From the IMG/VR virus record IMGVR_UViG_3300035126_000575, positions 1 through 46,015 of that record: DNA of 46,015 nucleotides; one strand, written 5' to 3'. Positions within the stretch are counted from its first letter, which is position 1. The number at the start of each line of letters is the position of its first letter. This document shows positions 29,289 to 39,065 of this stretch, piece by piece. Source of the DNA: a virus. The notes under the pieces were generated by a model that was not told the DNA's origin, did not search any database, and saw only the letters and a list, made by a program, of their open reading frames with translations. The position numbers and the translations under genes were made by a program.

Positions 29289-29801
29289 ATGGTTATATTA
29301 GGATTAGACTCTTCAACGTCTGTCACTGGATGGGCGTTTTCTGAAAATGGTAAAATACTTGATGCTGGTTTTATTGATACAAAAAAGTTCGAAACCACCA
29401 AGGAAAAAACTTACCATGTTATAGAGATATTGGAAAAAAATAAGCTGATGAAACAGGTTCAACACATTAACCTAGAAGCAGCTTTAAGTGGATTTGCAGG
29501 TGGGTTTACCTCACAACAAGTTATAATCACATTAGCTAGACACAATGCGGTGTTTGCTTATATCATAGAAGAACACTTCAAAGTCAAGGTCAATTTGTTA
29601 TCTGTAAATACTATGCGTAAACAATTGTTTGGTAAGTGTAGAATTAAGGGTGTCAAGTCAAAAGATTTTGTTAAATTGGAGTTGGAAAAATTGATACCAG
29701 AAGTTAAAGATTTCTCGGTATTAAATAAAAAAGGTAACTGGGACGAAAAGAATGGGGATATGTACGATGGAATTGTTTGTTCTCTTTATAAAATAACTTG
29801 A
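29289..29801 (+). CDS. RuvC-like Holliday junction resolvase
   Basis: RuvC-family nucleases cut four-way DNA junctions in recombination and packaging. The 170-residue product has the RNase H-fold layout and an acidic set: GLDSSTSVTGWAF with D7, HINLEAAL with E63, and the C-terminal NGDMYDGIVCSLY with D157 and D160. The length matches RuvC (about 170). T4 uses an unrelated resolvase (gp49), so this is a different solution to the same task. It lies directly upstream of primase and the recombination nuclease. Confidence 0.82.
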   Translation: MVILGLDSSTSVTGWAFSENGKILDAGFIDTKKFETTKEKTYHVIEILEKNKLMKQVQHINLEAALSGFAGGFTSQQVIITLARHNAVFAYIIEEHFKVKVNLLSVNTMRKQLFGKCRIKGVKSKDFVKLELEKLIPEVKDFSVLNKKGNWDEKNGDMYDGIVCSLYKIT

Positions 29802-29839
29802 TCTTTAAAATATTCGTTGTATCATTATGACGAGACGTT

Positions 29840-30754
29840 ATGTTAGAAATTTCCGTAATAGATACGCTTACAAAATTGTTCAAGCACAAACCATCCATAC
29901 AAAAAGGTGGTGATGAAGCTCTATTTTTCTGTCCAAACTGCAAACATTACAAAAGAAAGTTAAACATTAACACCAACACTGGTTATTATCACTGTTGGGT
30001 TTGTAACTTTAGTGGAAAGAGTTTTTCTACTCTTCTAAAAAAGATTGGTGCGCCTAAAGAATATTTTGAGTTACTTTGCAAGCACAAGATCAAACACGAT
30101 ACATCAAAGAAGACTGAAATTAAGTTGATGTTGCCTGATGGATTCAAACCCTTATATAAGGATAGTTCCGACATCGAATATAAACACGCACTTTCATATT
30201 GTTTTAAACGAGGTTTAACAATCCATGAAATTGTAAGATATAATATCGGATATTGTGTAGATGGTAATTTTAGAAATAGGGTTATTGTGCCGTCTTATGA
30301 TGATAGTGGTAATTTAAATTTCTATTGTGGACGAGATTTCTATGAGAGTAAGATGAAGTATCGTTTGTGTGAAGCTACCAAAGATATAGTTGGGTTTGAA
30401 TTGTATTCCGATTTTAATCAACCAGTAACTCTTGTAGAAGGTGTATTTGATGCGTTTGCAGTTAAATACAATGCTATTCCATTGTTTGGTAAGAATTTGT
30501 CCAACAAACTGAAAATTAAACTAATGACGTATAGACCACCAAGAGTGAATGTGTTGTTGGATAATGATGCGTTAGTGTCCAGTTTAAGAATATGTGATTT
30601 TCTTTTACAAAACAATATAGATACATATTTGATCAGACTTGAAGGAAAAGATCCGAATGAAATCGGACATAAAAAAACTTGGCAATTTATAGATAGTTGT
30701 GATAGACTAACAGAAAGTGACTTGTATAGTCTCAAACTTAAAACCATTTTATGA
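29840..30754 (+). CDS. DNA primase (zinc ribbon plus Toprim)
   Basis: Primase makes RNA primers for lagging-strand synthesis. The 304-residue protein has an N-terminal zinc ribbon with C31, C34, C52 and C55 (CPNC ... HCWVCNFSG). A linker follows with GLTIHEIVRYNIGY and NRVIVPSYDDSGNLNFYCGR, then a Toprim domain with E200 (TLVEGVFDA), D241/D243 (VLLDNDA) and D271 (GKDPNEIG). It is short, like T4 gp61 (342 residues), with no fused helicase. Its stop overlaps the start of the next gene (ATGA), coupling it to the recombination nuclease. Confidence 0.9.
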   Translation: MLEISVIDTLTKLFKHKPSIQKGGDEALFFCPNCKHYKRKLNINTNTGYYHCWVCNFSGKSFSTLLKKIGAPKEYFELLCKHKIKHDTSKKTEIKLMLPDGFKPLYKDSSDIEYKHALSYCFKRGLTIHEIVRYNIGYCVDGNFRNRVIVPSYDDSGNLNFYCGRDFYESKMKYRLCEATKDIVGFELYSDFNQPVTLVEGVFDAFAVKYNAIPLFGKNLSNKLKIKLMTYRPPRVNVLLDNDALVSSLRICDFLLQNNIDTYLIRLEGKDPNEIGHKKTWQFIDSCDRLTESDLYSLKLKTIL

Positions 30755-33700
30755 TAGTATTAAAAAATACAAACCAGAAGATCGATAACGTCGTTCACAT
30801 CGCAGATATTCATATTCGTCTGACAAAAAGACACGATGAATATGTTTCTATTTTTCAGAAATTCTACGATTCTCTGGACAAAGTGAAAAAGGTAACTAAT
30901 TCTGTATTGGTTATTGCCGGAGATGTGTTTCACAACAAGTCTGATCTAAGCCCGGAATGTGTAAAAATCGGTAGTGATTTTTTGAAAAATTGTGCTGATA
31001 GAATTCCTACAATCTTAACCGCTGGTAATCATGATGCAACACTAGCTAATAAGGCTAGATTGGATTGCTTGACTCCAATCGTAGATAGTTTAAATCATCC
31101 AAATTTATATTATCTAAAGTCGAGTGACGTTTTTCGTTATGAAAACATATTATTTAATAACTTTAGTGTATTTGATGAACCAGATAAGTATATCAACTAT
31201 TACACCATTCCTTCACGATATAAAAATGAAACTGATCACCACATCGCTTTATTTCATGGACCAGTAAATAATGCCGTGACTGATGTTGGTTATATGGTTA
31301 GTAGCCGATCAATAACAAATGAATTGTTCGATGGACATCACATTGCAATGTTAGGCGATATTCATAAACATCAGATTTTACAAGAATTTGATGACGTTGA
31401 AAATAAACCTTTGATCGTATATGCTGGTTCTATGATTCAACAGAATCATGGAGAAGAAATCAAGGGTCATGGCTTTCTTCTGTGGGATCTAAAACGTAGA
31501 GTTTTTAAACACTACGAATTGATAAATGATTATGGTTTTTATACCATCGAAATCAATAAAGGTACATTGGTAACAGATATTTCTAATATTCCAAAGAAGG
31601 CTCGTGTTAGAACCATGTGTTATGAGTCTATTCCATCACAAGTAAAAGAGGTGATGAACGATTTGAAGAGTAAGTGTGATATTATAGAAAGTACATTCAT
31701 TCGTGTCGATGAACCAAACAATGATTTGACATTAAAGAATGGTCAGATTTTTGATATCCATAACATTTTTGATGTAGATTATCAAAACAAGTTAATAGAA
31801 GATAATCTTCTTGTTAAGAAAGTAGATAAAAATCTCATTGAAAAAGTTAAAGATCTAAACAAAACAATCAATAATCAGATTCCAAAGGATAAAGCTCCTA
31901 AGAACATTAGATGGAAGCCTAAGACCTTTGAATTTGACAATATGTTTAGTTATGGTGAAGGAAATTTCATTGATTTCACTAAATTAAAAGGAGCTATTGG
32001 TTTGTTTGCTCCAAATGCTAGCGGCAAGTCTAGTATTATGGACGCTTTGGCATTTTGTGTCTTTGATAAGTTCAGTAAAGGATATAAAGCATCTCATGTG
32101 TTGAACACACAAAAAATGAGCTTCAAATGTAAATTTAATTTTGAAGTAAATGGCGTTGATTATTTTATTGAACGTGAGGGCGAAGCCGATAAAAAGGGAA
32201 ATGTTAAAGTAAAGGTTAAGTTTTACAAGATTGAAAATGGAAATGAAGTTCCATTGAATGGAGAAGCTCGTCGTAGTACCAATGATATTATCAGAGACTA
32301 TGTTGGTACATATGAAGACTTTATTCTAACCGTACTTAGCATACAAAATAGTAAGGCTGGATCGTTTATTGATCTAGGTCAGACAGAACGTAAAGATCTC
32401 TTGTGTCAATTCATGGGATTGAATGTTTTTGATCAGCTATATACCATCGCTAATGAAAACTTTAAAGAAACCAATACTCTTCTAAAGAATGTTAGTAAGG
32501 ATCAATTAATAGAAAATTTGCAAATGGTTTCTGGTAGCATTGATCTAAATAATAGAAATATATCTCAATATAATTTGGATATCAAGGATCTTGAAGCCAA
32601 AAAAGAAGAACAAAATAACAAGTTATTAGAGTTGTCTAATGATATCGTTAAGACTGCAACTTTTGATTTTGATATTACTAAATTAGAGTCTGAAAAGACA
32701 CAATTGGAATCTAAGATCGACACATTTGAACATGATATAAATGAAAAGAAGGTTAAATTCTCTACAATTGAAAATCAACTTTCAGATTTATCCTCTTCTT
32801 TGAAGAGTTGTGAAAATATAGAAAATGATTACGATCAGTTTAAGATTTGTAAGGATAACGAGTCTAAAAAGTCTTCTGAAATTGAAAAACTAAAGGTAGT
32901 TGTTAAGAACAAGATAGATAAGTTAAAAAAGTTGGAAGACCACAAGTATGATCCTAATTGTACATTCTGCGTCAATAACGTGTTCGTAAAAGATGCTATT
33001 AAAACCAAGGAAGAACTTGAACTTGATAAAAACAAGGGCAAAATATTGGTAGAAGAATTTAATATTATTAAATCCAAGTTGGATTCATTTGGAGATATTG
33101 AATCTCGTTATAAGGAATGTCAACGTATTGATGGTGAAAGAGTTAAGTTGGAAAAAACCAAAGAAATTCTATCTACGTCAGTACTACGTGATGAAAATTT
33201 CAAGATTCGATTACAAAATGATTTGAATGGGGTAATTCAAAACATTGATACTTTTTATAAGAACAAAGATATTATTGAAAACAATTCGAAACTACTTGTT
33301 ATTGTTAACGAAGTAAAAGCTATTGTTAAAAATATCGAATCAGAGATTAAATTGGTTAATAATAAGCTGTTTAATTCTTCTACTGAAAAAGGAAAGTTGG
33401 AATTGCAACATAAGAATACTACTGAACAACTGAATAAAGTTAAAGAGTTGGAGGATTCATATGAAGCTTATAAATTGTATACAGGTATAATCAGTCGAGA
33501 TGGTATTCCATATGAAATCATCACAAAGACTCTGCCTGAAATTGAAAAGGAAGTTAATAATATTCTTCATCAATTGGTTGAATTCTCAATTACGCTTCAG
33601 ACAGATGGTAAGAATATCATGACAAATATTGTTTATGATGATAAACAATGGCCTCTTGAAATGGCTAGTGGTATGGAGAAGTTTATTTCTGGCTTGGCTA

Positions 33701-33939
33701 TAAGAGTCGCACTAATTAATATTAGTAATCTACCAAGACCAAATATCATTTGTATAGATGAAGGGTTTGGATGTGCTGATAGTGATCATTTAGGTCAAAT
33801 GGGTGCTTTATTTAATTATTTAAAACATCAATTCGATTTTATCTGGATAATTAGCCATCTAGATCAGATGCGAGATATGGTTGATAGTCAAGTAGAAATA
33901 AAAAAAGAAAATGGATATAGCAGAGTAGTATATAAATAA
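30751..33939 (+). CDS. SbcD-SbcC (gp47-gp46) fusion recombination nuclease
   Basis: In T4 gp47 (nuclease) and gp46 (SMC-like ATPase) are separate subunits of the Mre11/Rad50-type exonuclease needed for recombination-dependent replication. Here both are in one 1062-residue chain. Residues 1-330 carry the metallophosphoesterase motifs: HIADIHIR (D19, H21), AGDVFHNK (D58), AGNHD (N93, H94), and LGDIHKHQ. The ATPase then has Walker A GLFAPNASGKSS (about 420-431), long coiled coils, a zinc hook CTFC (C737, C740), signature MASGMEKFISG (about 971) and Walker B NIICIDEGFG (about 998). All catalytic parts look intact. Confidence 0.93.
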   Translation: MIVLKNTNQKIDNVVHIADIHIRLTKRHDEYVSIFQKFYDSLDKVKKVTNSVLVIAGDVFHNKSDLSPECVKIGSDFLKNCADRIPTILTAGNHDATLANKARLDCLTPIVDSLNHPNLYYLKSSDVFRYENILFNNFSVFDEPDKYINYYTIPSRYKNETDHHIALFHGPVNNAVTDVGYMVSSRSITNELFDGHHIAMLGDIHKHQILQEFDDVENKPLIVYAGSMIQQNHGEEIKGHGFLLWDLKRRVFKHYELINDYGFYTIEINKGTLVTDISNIPKKARVRTMCYESIPSQVKEVMNDLKSKCDIIESTFIRVDEPNNDLTLKNGQIFDIHNIFDVDYQNKLIEDNLLVKKVDKNLIEKVKDLNKTINNQIPKDKAPKNIRWKPKTFEFDNMFSYGEGNFIDFTKLKGAIGLFAPNASGKSSIMDALAFCVFDKFSKGYKASHVLNTQKMSFKCKFNFEVNGVDYFIEREGEADKKGNVKVKVKFYKIENGNEVPLNGEARRSTNDIIRDYVGTYEDFILTVLSIQNSKAGSFIDLGQTERKDLLCQFMGLNVFDQLYTIANENFKETNTLLKNVSKDQLIENLQMVSGSIDLNNRNISQYNLDIKDLEAKKEEQNNKLLELSNDIVKTATFDFDITKLESEKTQLESKIDTFEHDINEKKVKFSTIENQLSDLSSSLKSCENIENDYDQFKICKDNESKKSSEIEKLKVVVKNKIDKLKKLEDHKYDPNCTFCVNNVFVKDAIKTKEELELDKNKGKILVEEFNIIKSKLDSFGDIESRYKECQRIDGERVKLEKTKEILSTSVLRDENFKIRLQNDLNGVIQNIDTFYKNKDIIENNSKLLVIVNEVKAIVKNIESEIKLVNNKLFNSSTEKGKLELQHKNTTEQLNKVKELEDSYEAYKLYTGIISRDGIPYEIITKTLPEIEKEVNNILHQLVEFSITLQTDGKNIMTNIVYDDKQWPLEMASGMEKFISGLAIRVALINISNLPRPNIICIDEGFGCADSDHLGQMGALFNYLKHQFDFIWIISHLDQMRDMVDSQVEIKKENGYSRVVYK

Positions 33940-33943
33940 TAGT

Positions 33944-34933
33944 ATGAATATATCAGACACCATCATTGTTAAAAATAAAAAATTAAGTTTCACGATAAAT
34001 GACCACGGGGAGTTTGTACTTTATAAGGACGATGGTTTTAGTATCGAATATTTGATTCTAATAAAAAGTTTAGATACAGGTTTAACATCGAATATGTTAT
34101 ATATAAACATGTCTGATCATTGTGTTAGTTGGACATATAATTGGTGTGTAAAACCAGCAACATTAAAAAACAATCATCCAGGAATAAAATTAGAAATTTA
34201 TTATTATGATCATGATAGAAATGTAAATTTAATTTATAAAAAAAACTATCGATTTGATTTAACTCGTTTAGATATTAAACTCAAATCAAATCAATATGAT
34301 ATCGCATACGATCCATTTTTTTATTTTTTATATGATCAGGAATTCAAGTCGTTGTGTAATATTAAAGAAGATGATATAGTTTATGATTTAGGCGCTAATA
34401 TAGGATCATTTTCGTTGGTTTGTAAAAACTTTGATGTTAAAAAAGTATATGCTTTTGAACCAAACACATCGACATTTGATTGTCTCGTATATAATACAGA
34501 TAGATATGGTGAAAATGTTACATGTTTTAAAAAAGCAATATCAAATTCATTTAAAAAAGTGTCATTTGGAAATTATTCGAATAATAATTTAGAGGATAAA
34601 ACATGTGGTTGTTCAATTGTAACCGATGATAAAAATCTAGAAACAGTATCCGCTATAAATCTTGAGTTATTTACATATGCAAATGAGCTTGAATTACCAA
34701 CATATCTTAAAGTTGACATAGAAGGTGCTGAATATGAATTTTTTGATTCAATCAGTGATACTTTTTTAAAAAATTGTCATACTATATTTTTAGAATTTCA
34801 TGACAGAGATGACAGATTAAATAAAATTATTGACAGATTAACTATGTTAAATTACAAAATGTTTTTTCATGGTGATGAAAAGTATGTATTAAGCCAGACT
34901 ATGGGAACTATATTTTTTGTTAAACAATTATGA
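33944..34933 (+). CDS. FkbM-family methyltransferase with N-terminal beta module
   Basis: FkbM enzymes O-methylate sugars or polyketides with S-adenosylmethionine. Residues about 147 onward hold DIVYDLGANIGSFSLVCKNF (the SAM-binding loop), VYAFEPNTSTFDCL, and then TYLKVDIEGAEYEFFDSI and IFLEFHDRDD, all diagnostic of the family. The first 120 residues are a separate beta-rich module (IEYLILIKSLDTGLTSNMLY, HCVSWTYNW) that resembles modules in the neighbouring genes. It is the first gene of the cassette, and its stop overlaps the next start. The target is probably a sugar made or attached by the downstream glycosyltransferases. Confidence 0.87.
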   Translation: MNISDTIIVKNKKLSFTINDHGEFVLYKDDGFSIEYLILIKSLDTGLTSNMLYINMSDHCVSWTYNWCVKPATLKNNHPGIKLEIYYYDHDRNVNLIYKKNYRFDLTRLDIKLKSNQYDIAYDPFFYFLYDQEFKSLCNIKEDDIVYDLGANIGSFSLVCKNFDVKKVYAFEPNTSTFDCLVYNTDRYGENVTCFKKAISNSFKKVSFGNYSNNNLEDKTCGCSIVTDDKNLETVSAINLELFTYANELELPTYLKVDIEGAEYEFFDSISDTFLKNCHTIFLEFHDRDDRLNKIIDRLTMLNYKMFFHGDEKYVLSQTMGTIFFVKQL

Positions 34934-36921
34934 AGAAGTTACTATTCATCACACCACATTTATCAACTGGTGGATTGCCACAATTTTTGTTAAAAAAAAT
35001 ACAAGCACTAAATGATTATTATGAAATACATTGTATAGAATATAATGATCATACAGGAGGTGTATTGGTTGTTCAGAAAGAACAAATTCAAAAGTTGTGT
35101 AATAACAGATTTTATGTATTAGGTGAAAATAAACACGATATATTGAAATTAATAGATAAAATAAATCCCGATATAATTGCTTTAGAAGAAATGCCTGAAT
35201 ATTTCATGGATTTCTCCATTTCTTCTCAAATTTATAATGAATCGAGACGTTATTTCATAGTAGAAACTTCACATGATAGTAGTTTTAATCCAAATAATAA
35301 AGTGGTTTATCCTGATCATTTTACATTTGTGAGTAAATTCCAAGAAAATAATGTAAAATCTCTACCAGTTAAATCAAAAGTTATAGAATATCCGGTTGAA
35401 GTAAAAATACGCCAAAATAGAGAAGTTGGCCTTCAAAAATTAGGACTTGATGTTAAAAAAAGACATGTGTTACATGTTGGATTATTTACTCCAAGAAAAA
35501 ATCAAAAAGAATTTATTGAATATGCCAGATCGATGGAGAATGAGAATATACAATTCCATTGTGTTGGAAATATGGCGGATAATTTCAAATTTTATTGGGA
35601 ACCATTGTTAATTGATTTGCCTAAGAATGTAAAAGTGTGGGGTGAAAGAAAAGATGTGCACAACTTTTATAGTTGTATGGATTTATTTTTGTTTACCAGT
35701 AGAGGTCACATAAATGACAAAGAAACTGCTCCCATCGTAATCAAAGAAGCAATATCATATAACATACCAAGTTTATTTTATAATCTTCCTGTATATCTGG
35801 ATCGATACTCTTGTTATGAAAATGTAAAATATTTGAATGAAACTAGTTTTGATGATAATTTAAATTTAATACGTGATACAATATATGGTTCTAAATCGTC
35901 TGTAAATGTAGATGACAAAGATTTTATAGCAGTTATTTCTACTCATCCAAATTATGATGCTGTCGAAGAAACCACTATAAAATCTATTAAACAAATTAAA
36001 AAGGCTGGATATAAAGTTATTTTAACATCACACTATCCAGTCAGTACTAAATTACAATCATTAGTTGATCATTGTATATATGATAGTAATAATCCATCTT
36101 TGACTCATAATTTTTATAAAACGTGGTCTTATGTAAATCAATATCACGATATTAAAATATATCTACCATCGTGTGGATCGGATGTATATCATGGATTGGG
36201 TGTAGCTCTAAATTATTATAATGGGATTAGTTTGGCTAATAAGTTAGGATATAAAAATGTGCTTGCGTTTAACTATGACGTAGTTATTTTAGAAAAAGAC
36301 TTCAATAAGTTAGATATTGTAAAAAATATAATGCAAACAAAAAAGGGATTTTTCTTTTATGATAAAGCTTTAGAAGGAGACACACTAAAGACCGTATTTC
36401 ATGCTATTAATACAGACTTTTATCTTAACCTATTTGAATACTTCACACCAAACACGTATGAGAAATTTGTTAAGGAAATGAACATATCAAATGGTCTTGA
36501 ACAATTTTATTACAATCGTGTTATAAATAAAAAGAAAGATTTATATATTGATTATAAAAATAATGAAGAGAGTTTTTTCAACAATAGTGAACTTAATATG
36601 TTTTCTATGTGTGAATATCTATCAGTTTTACCAATTCCAAATCAAAATAAGTTTGTATGTTTGAGCAACTTTAATAATAAAATAGATAATAAAATAAATG
36701 AGATATGCGTTTATGAGAATGATATTTTAATCAAACGAGAATTTGTACAAATAACAAAATCTGGTTGGTGGCATATAGAGGTTGATTTTATTCCAAACTG
36801 CCGGTATAAAGTATTGAATACGATTTTTGACAAAGACAAATCAAGTATTATAAGAGAAATTTCATCCGAGTTTTCATCGATTGATGAATTAAAAAATAAT
36901 GGACATTTTATAGCTAAGTAA
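34930..36921 (+). CDS. Two-domain glycosyltransferase
   Basis: Residues 1-330 form a GT-B (GT4-like) enzyme: FITPHLSTGGLPQFLLKKIQ, VLHVGLFTPRKNQKEFIEYA, VKVWGERKDVHNFYSCMDLFLF and TAPIVIKEAISYNIPSLFY with the E-x7-E region. Residues about 335-560 are a second domain starting FIAVISTHPNYDAVEETTIKSI and containing LGYKNVLAFNYDVVILEKDF. It looks like a GT-A-type fold with an N-x-D where a DxD would be expected. The final 70 residues are a beta module (ENDILIKREFVQITKSGWWHIEVDF). Two linked transferases suggest successive sugar additions. The acceptor is unknown. Confidence 0.82.
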   Translation: MKKLLFITPHLSTGGLPQFLLKKIQALNDYYEIHCIEYNDHTGGVLVVQKEQIQKLCNNRFYVLGENKHDILKLIDKINPDIIALEEMPEYFMDFSISSQIYNESRRYFIVETSHDSSFNPNNKVVYPDHFTFVSKFQENNVKSLPVKSKVIEYPVEVKIRQNREVGLQKLGLDVKKRHVLHVGLFTPRKNQKEFIEYARSMENENIQFHCVGNMADNFKFYWEPLLIDLPKNVKVWGERKDVHNFYSCMDLFLFTSRGHINDKETAPIVIKEAISYNIPSLFYNLPVYLDRYSCYENVKYLNETSFDDNLNLIRDTIYGSKSSVNVDDKDFIAVISTHPNYDAVEETTIKSIKQIKKAGYKVILTSHYPVSTKLQSLVDHCIYDSNNPSLTHNFYKTWSYVNQYHDIKIYLPSCGSDVYHGLGVALNYYNGISLANKLGYKNVLAFNYDVVILEKDFNKLDIVKNIMQTKKGFFFYDKALEGDTLKTVFHAINTDFYLNLFEYFTPNTYEKFVKEMNISNGLEQFYYNRVINKKKDLYIDYKNNEESFFNNSELNMFSMCEYLSVLPIPNQNKFVCLSNFNNKIDNKINEICVYENDILIKREFVQITKSGWWHIEVDFIPNCRYKVLNTIFDKDKSSIIREISSEFSSIDELKNNGHFIAK

Positions 36922-36923
36922 TT

Positions 36924-39065
36924 ATGAAAATAGTACAAGTACATTTAGGTTTATTGCCAATTCCACCAAATGGTTGGGGAGCCGTTGAGAAAATTATTTG
37001 GGATTATCATCAACAATTAAACTCTAAGGGTTTACATTGTGAGATAAAGTATTTGAATGATGTTAAGTATAATGATAATACAATTGTACACACACACGTT
37101 GCAAACTTAGCCAACGAGTGTTATGAACGTGGTATACCATATATCTTCACATTACATGATCATCATGCGTTTTTATATGGAAAAGATTCTGATGTTTTTA
37201 AACAAAATTTAAAGGCTATAGAAAATAGTATTATATCAACCTGTCCAGCAAAATATTTGGTTGATTATTTCGGAAGCAAAAAGTTGCGTTATTTTTCTCA
37301 TGCTGTAAATACTAATTTATTTAAATTTAAAAATTATGTCAAGGGTGACTACAAACTATTATGCGTTGCTAATAATGGTTATGCTAATAACCAATCATAT
37401 GACAGAAAAGGGTTTAAATACGCAATACAATCTGCTAAAGAGTTAAACCTTCCTATTACAATTGCTGGGCCTAGTAATAATAAAAAGTTTTTTGAAACAC
37501 TTGACCCATCATTAAATGATTATGAAAAGTTAACTAAAGTGTTTGATTTGGATGAAGATGGACTCATTGAACTTTATAATAAACACCACATATTTATTCA
37601 CGCATCGGAGTTGGAGGCTGGACATCCAAACTTAACTCTATTGGAAGCTATGTCATGTGGATTACCTGTAATTGGTACGTTTGAAAATAATAAATACGAT
37701 GGAATGATTGTTGTTGATAGGGATGTAAATCAGATTAAAGATTCTATTGTTAAAGTAATTTCGAACTACGAACAATATCAATCTGAAGCTTTAAAAGCCG
37801 CTACGAACAATTCTTATAATATACGTGTTGATCAATTGATAGATTTATATAAAGAATATACAAGTAAACTATTTGCCAAAAATTTTATTGATGTATATTC
37901 TGACTTAAATAAGAACATGATTAAGGTTAATAATAAAGTTAACGTTGAATATTCATTCAATGATAATGCATTTGTACAAGTTACTAAGTGTGTTAATAAA
38001 AATGAAACATTCAATGTCAAATTTAAGAATCCTACAACCGATGAAGTTCTATATGAAACCAATTTACAAGATGGTTGGTGGGGTCGTTGTGATTATACAT
38101 ATTTTATTCCATACAATTTGGTTGTTAAAAGTAATTTAACAAACGATATTGTTTTAAACTACGATTTGGATCTTGAGGATAAAAATGTTTTAATAGAATA
38201 TGAAACCAACGCATTAGGCGATCAATTGTGTTGGATGCCGATAGCTGAACAATTTAGAAAAAAACATAAATGTAATTTATTCTTAAAGATAAGGCTCCGT
38301 GAATTATTTCAAAATAAATATAAAGATATAAATTTTATAAATTTTGATGAATCTGTTCCTAACTTATTTGCAACATATAAACCTGGGTGGTATGTTGATA
38401 AAAATTCTATAAATTCAATGAGATGTAGAAATGATATCAGAAAACAACCTTTACAAAAAGTTGCTAGTGACTATTTGGGTTTAAGTTATATTCCAGAAAG
38501 GCCAATGTTGGATTTTAAATTAATGCCATCGCAATTTAAAAAACCATATGTTACTATTGCAACTCAAAGTACAGCACAAGCGAAGTATTGGAATCATAAG
38601 GGTGGGTGGGATATAATAGTAGGTTATTTGAAATCAAAGGGATTTGATGTAGTGTGTATAGATAAAAATAGTTCATTTGGAAATAAGAATCATATGAATT
38701 ATATACCAGACAATGCTATTGATTTAACAGGAAATCATTCTTTGGAAGAACGTATTAATCAGATCTATCATAGTTCATTTTTTATAGGTCTTCCATCAGG
38801 ATTATCATGGTTAGCTTGGTCAATAGGAAAGCCTGTAACATTAATTAGCGGATTTTCTCATGATTATACAGAATTTGAAACTCCATATAGAGTTCAAAAT
38901 AAAAATGTGTGTAATGGATGTTGGAACGATAATTATTTTGACAGAGGTGATTGGTTATGGTGTCCAAAATCCGATAAAAAGGAAATGTTTGAATGTACAA
39001 AATCAATTACTCCACAAATGGTTATAGAAAAAATTGATAGTCTTATAAAAGATAATAATTTATGA
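36924..39065 (+). CDS. GT4 glycosyltransferase fused to autotransporter-type heptosyltransferase
   Basis: Residues 1-330 are a GT4 enzyme: LLPIPPNGWGAVEKIIWDY, HTHVANLANECYERG, and SELEAGHPNLTLLEAMSCGLPVIGT. A beta module follows (about 345-415: NPTTDEVLYETNLQDGWWG). From about 420 the protein matches the BAHT family (TibC/Aah-type protein O-heptosyltransferases): VLIEYETNALGDQLCWMPIAEQ, TIATQSTAQAKYWNHKGGWD, IGLPSGLSWLAWSIGKPV, and the C-terminal cysteine motif C663, C666, C680, C691 (VCNGCWND, WLWCP, FECTKSITPQMV). In TibC these four cysteines hold iron. Family members transfer heptose to serines of autotransporter repeats. The gene lies within the tight cassette. Confidence 0.85.
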   Translation: MKIVQVHLGLLPIPPNGWGAVEKIIWDYHQQLNSKGLHCEIKYLNDVKYNDNTIVHTHVANLANECYERGIPYIFTLHDHHAFLYGKDSDVFKQNLKAIENSIISTCPAKYLVDYFGSKKLRYFSHAVNTNLFKFKNYVKGDYKLLCVANNGYANNQSYDRKGFKYAIQSAKELNLPITIAGPSNNKKFFETLDPSLNDYEKLTKVFDLDEDGLIELYNKHHIFIHASELEAGHPNLTLLEAMSCGLPVIGTFENNKYDGMIVVDRDVNQIKDSIVKVISNYEQYQSEALKAATNNSYNIRVDQLIDLYKEYTSKLFAKNFIDVYSDLNKNMIKVNNKVNVEYSFNDNAFVQVTKCVNKNETFNVKFKNPTTDEVLYETNLQDGWWGRCDYTYFIPYNLVVKSNLTNDIVLNYDLDLEDKNVLIEYETNALGDQLCWMPIAEQFRKKHKCNLFLKIRLRELFQNKYKDINFINFDESVPNLFATYKPGWYVDKNSINSMRCRNDIRKQPLQKVASDYLGLSYIPERPMLDFKLMPSQFKKPYVTIATQSTAQAKYWNHKGGWDIIVGYLKSKGFDVVCIDKNSSFGNKNHMNYIPDNAIDLTGNHSLEERINQIYHSSFFIGLPSGLSWLAWSIGKPVTLISGFSHDYTEFETPYRVQNKNVCNGCWNDNYFDRGDWLWCPKSDKKEMFECTKSITPQMVIEKIDSLIKDNNL

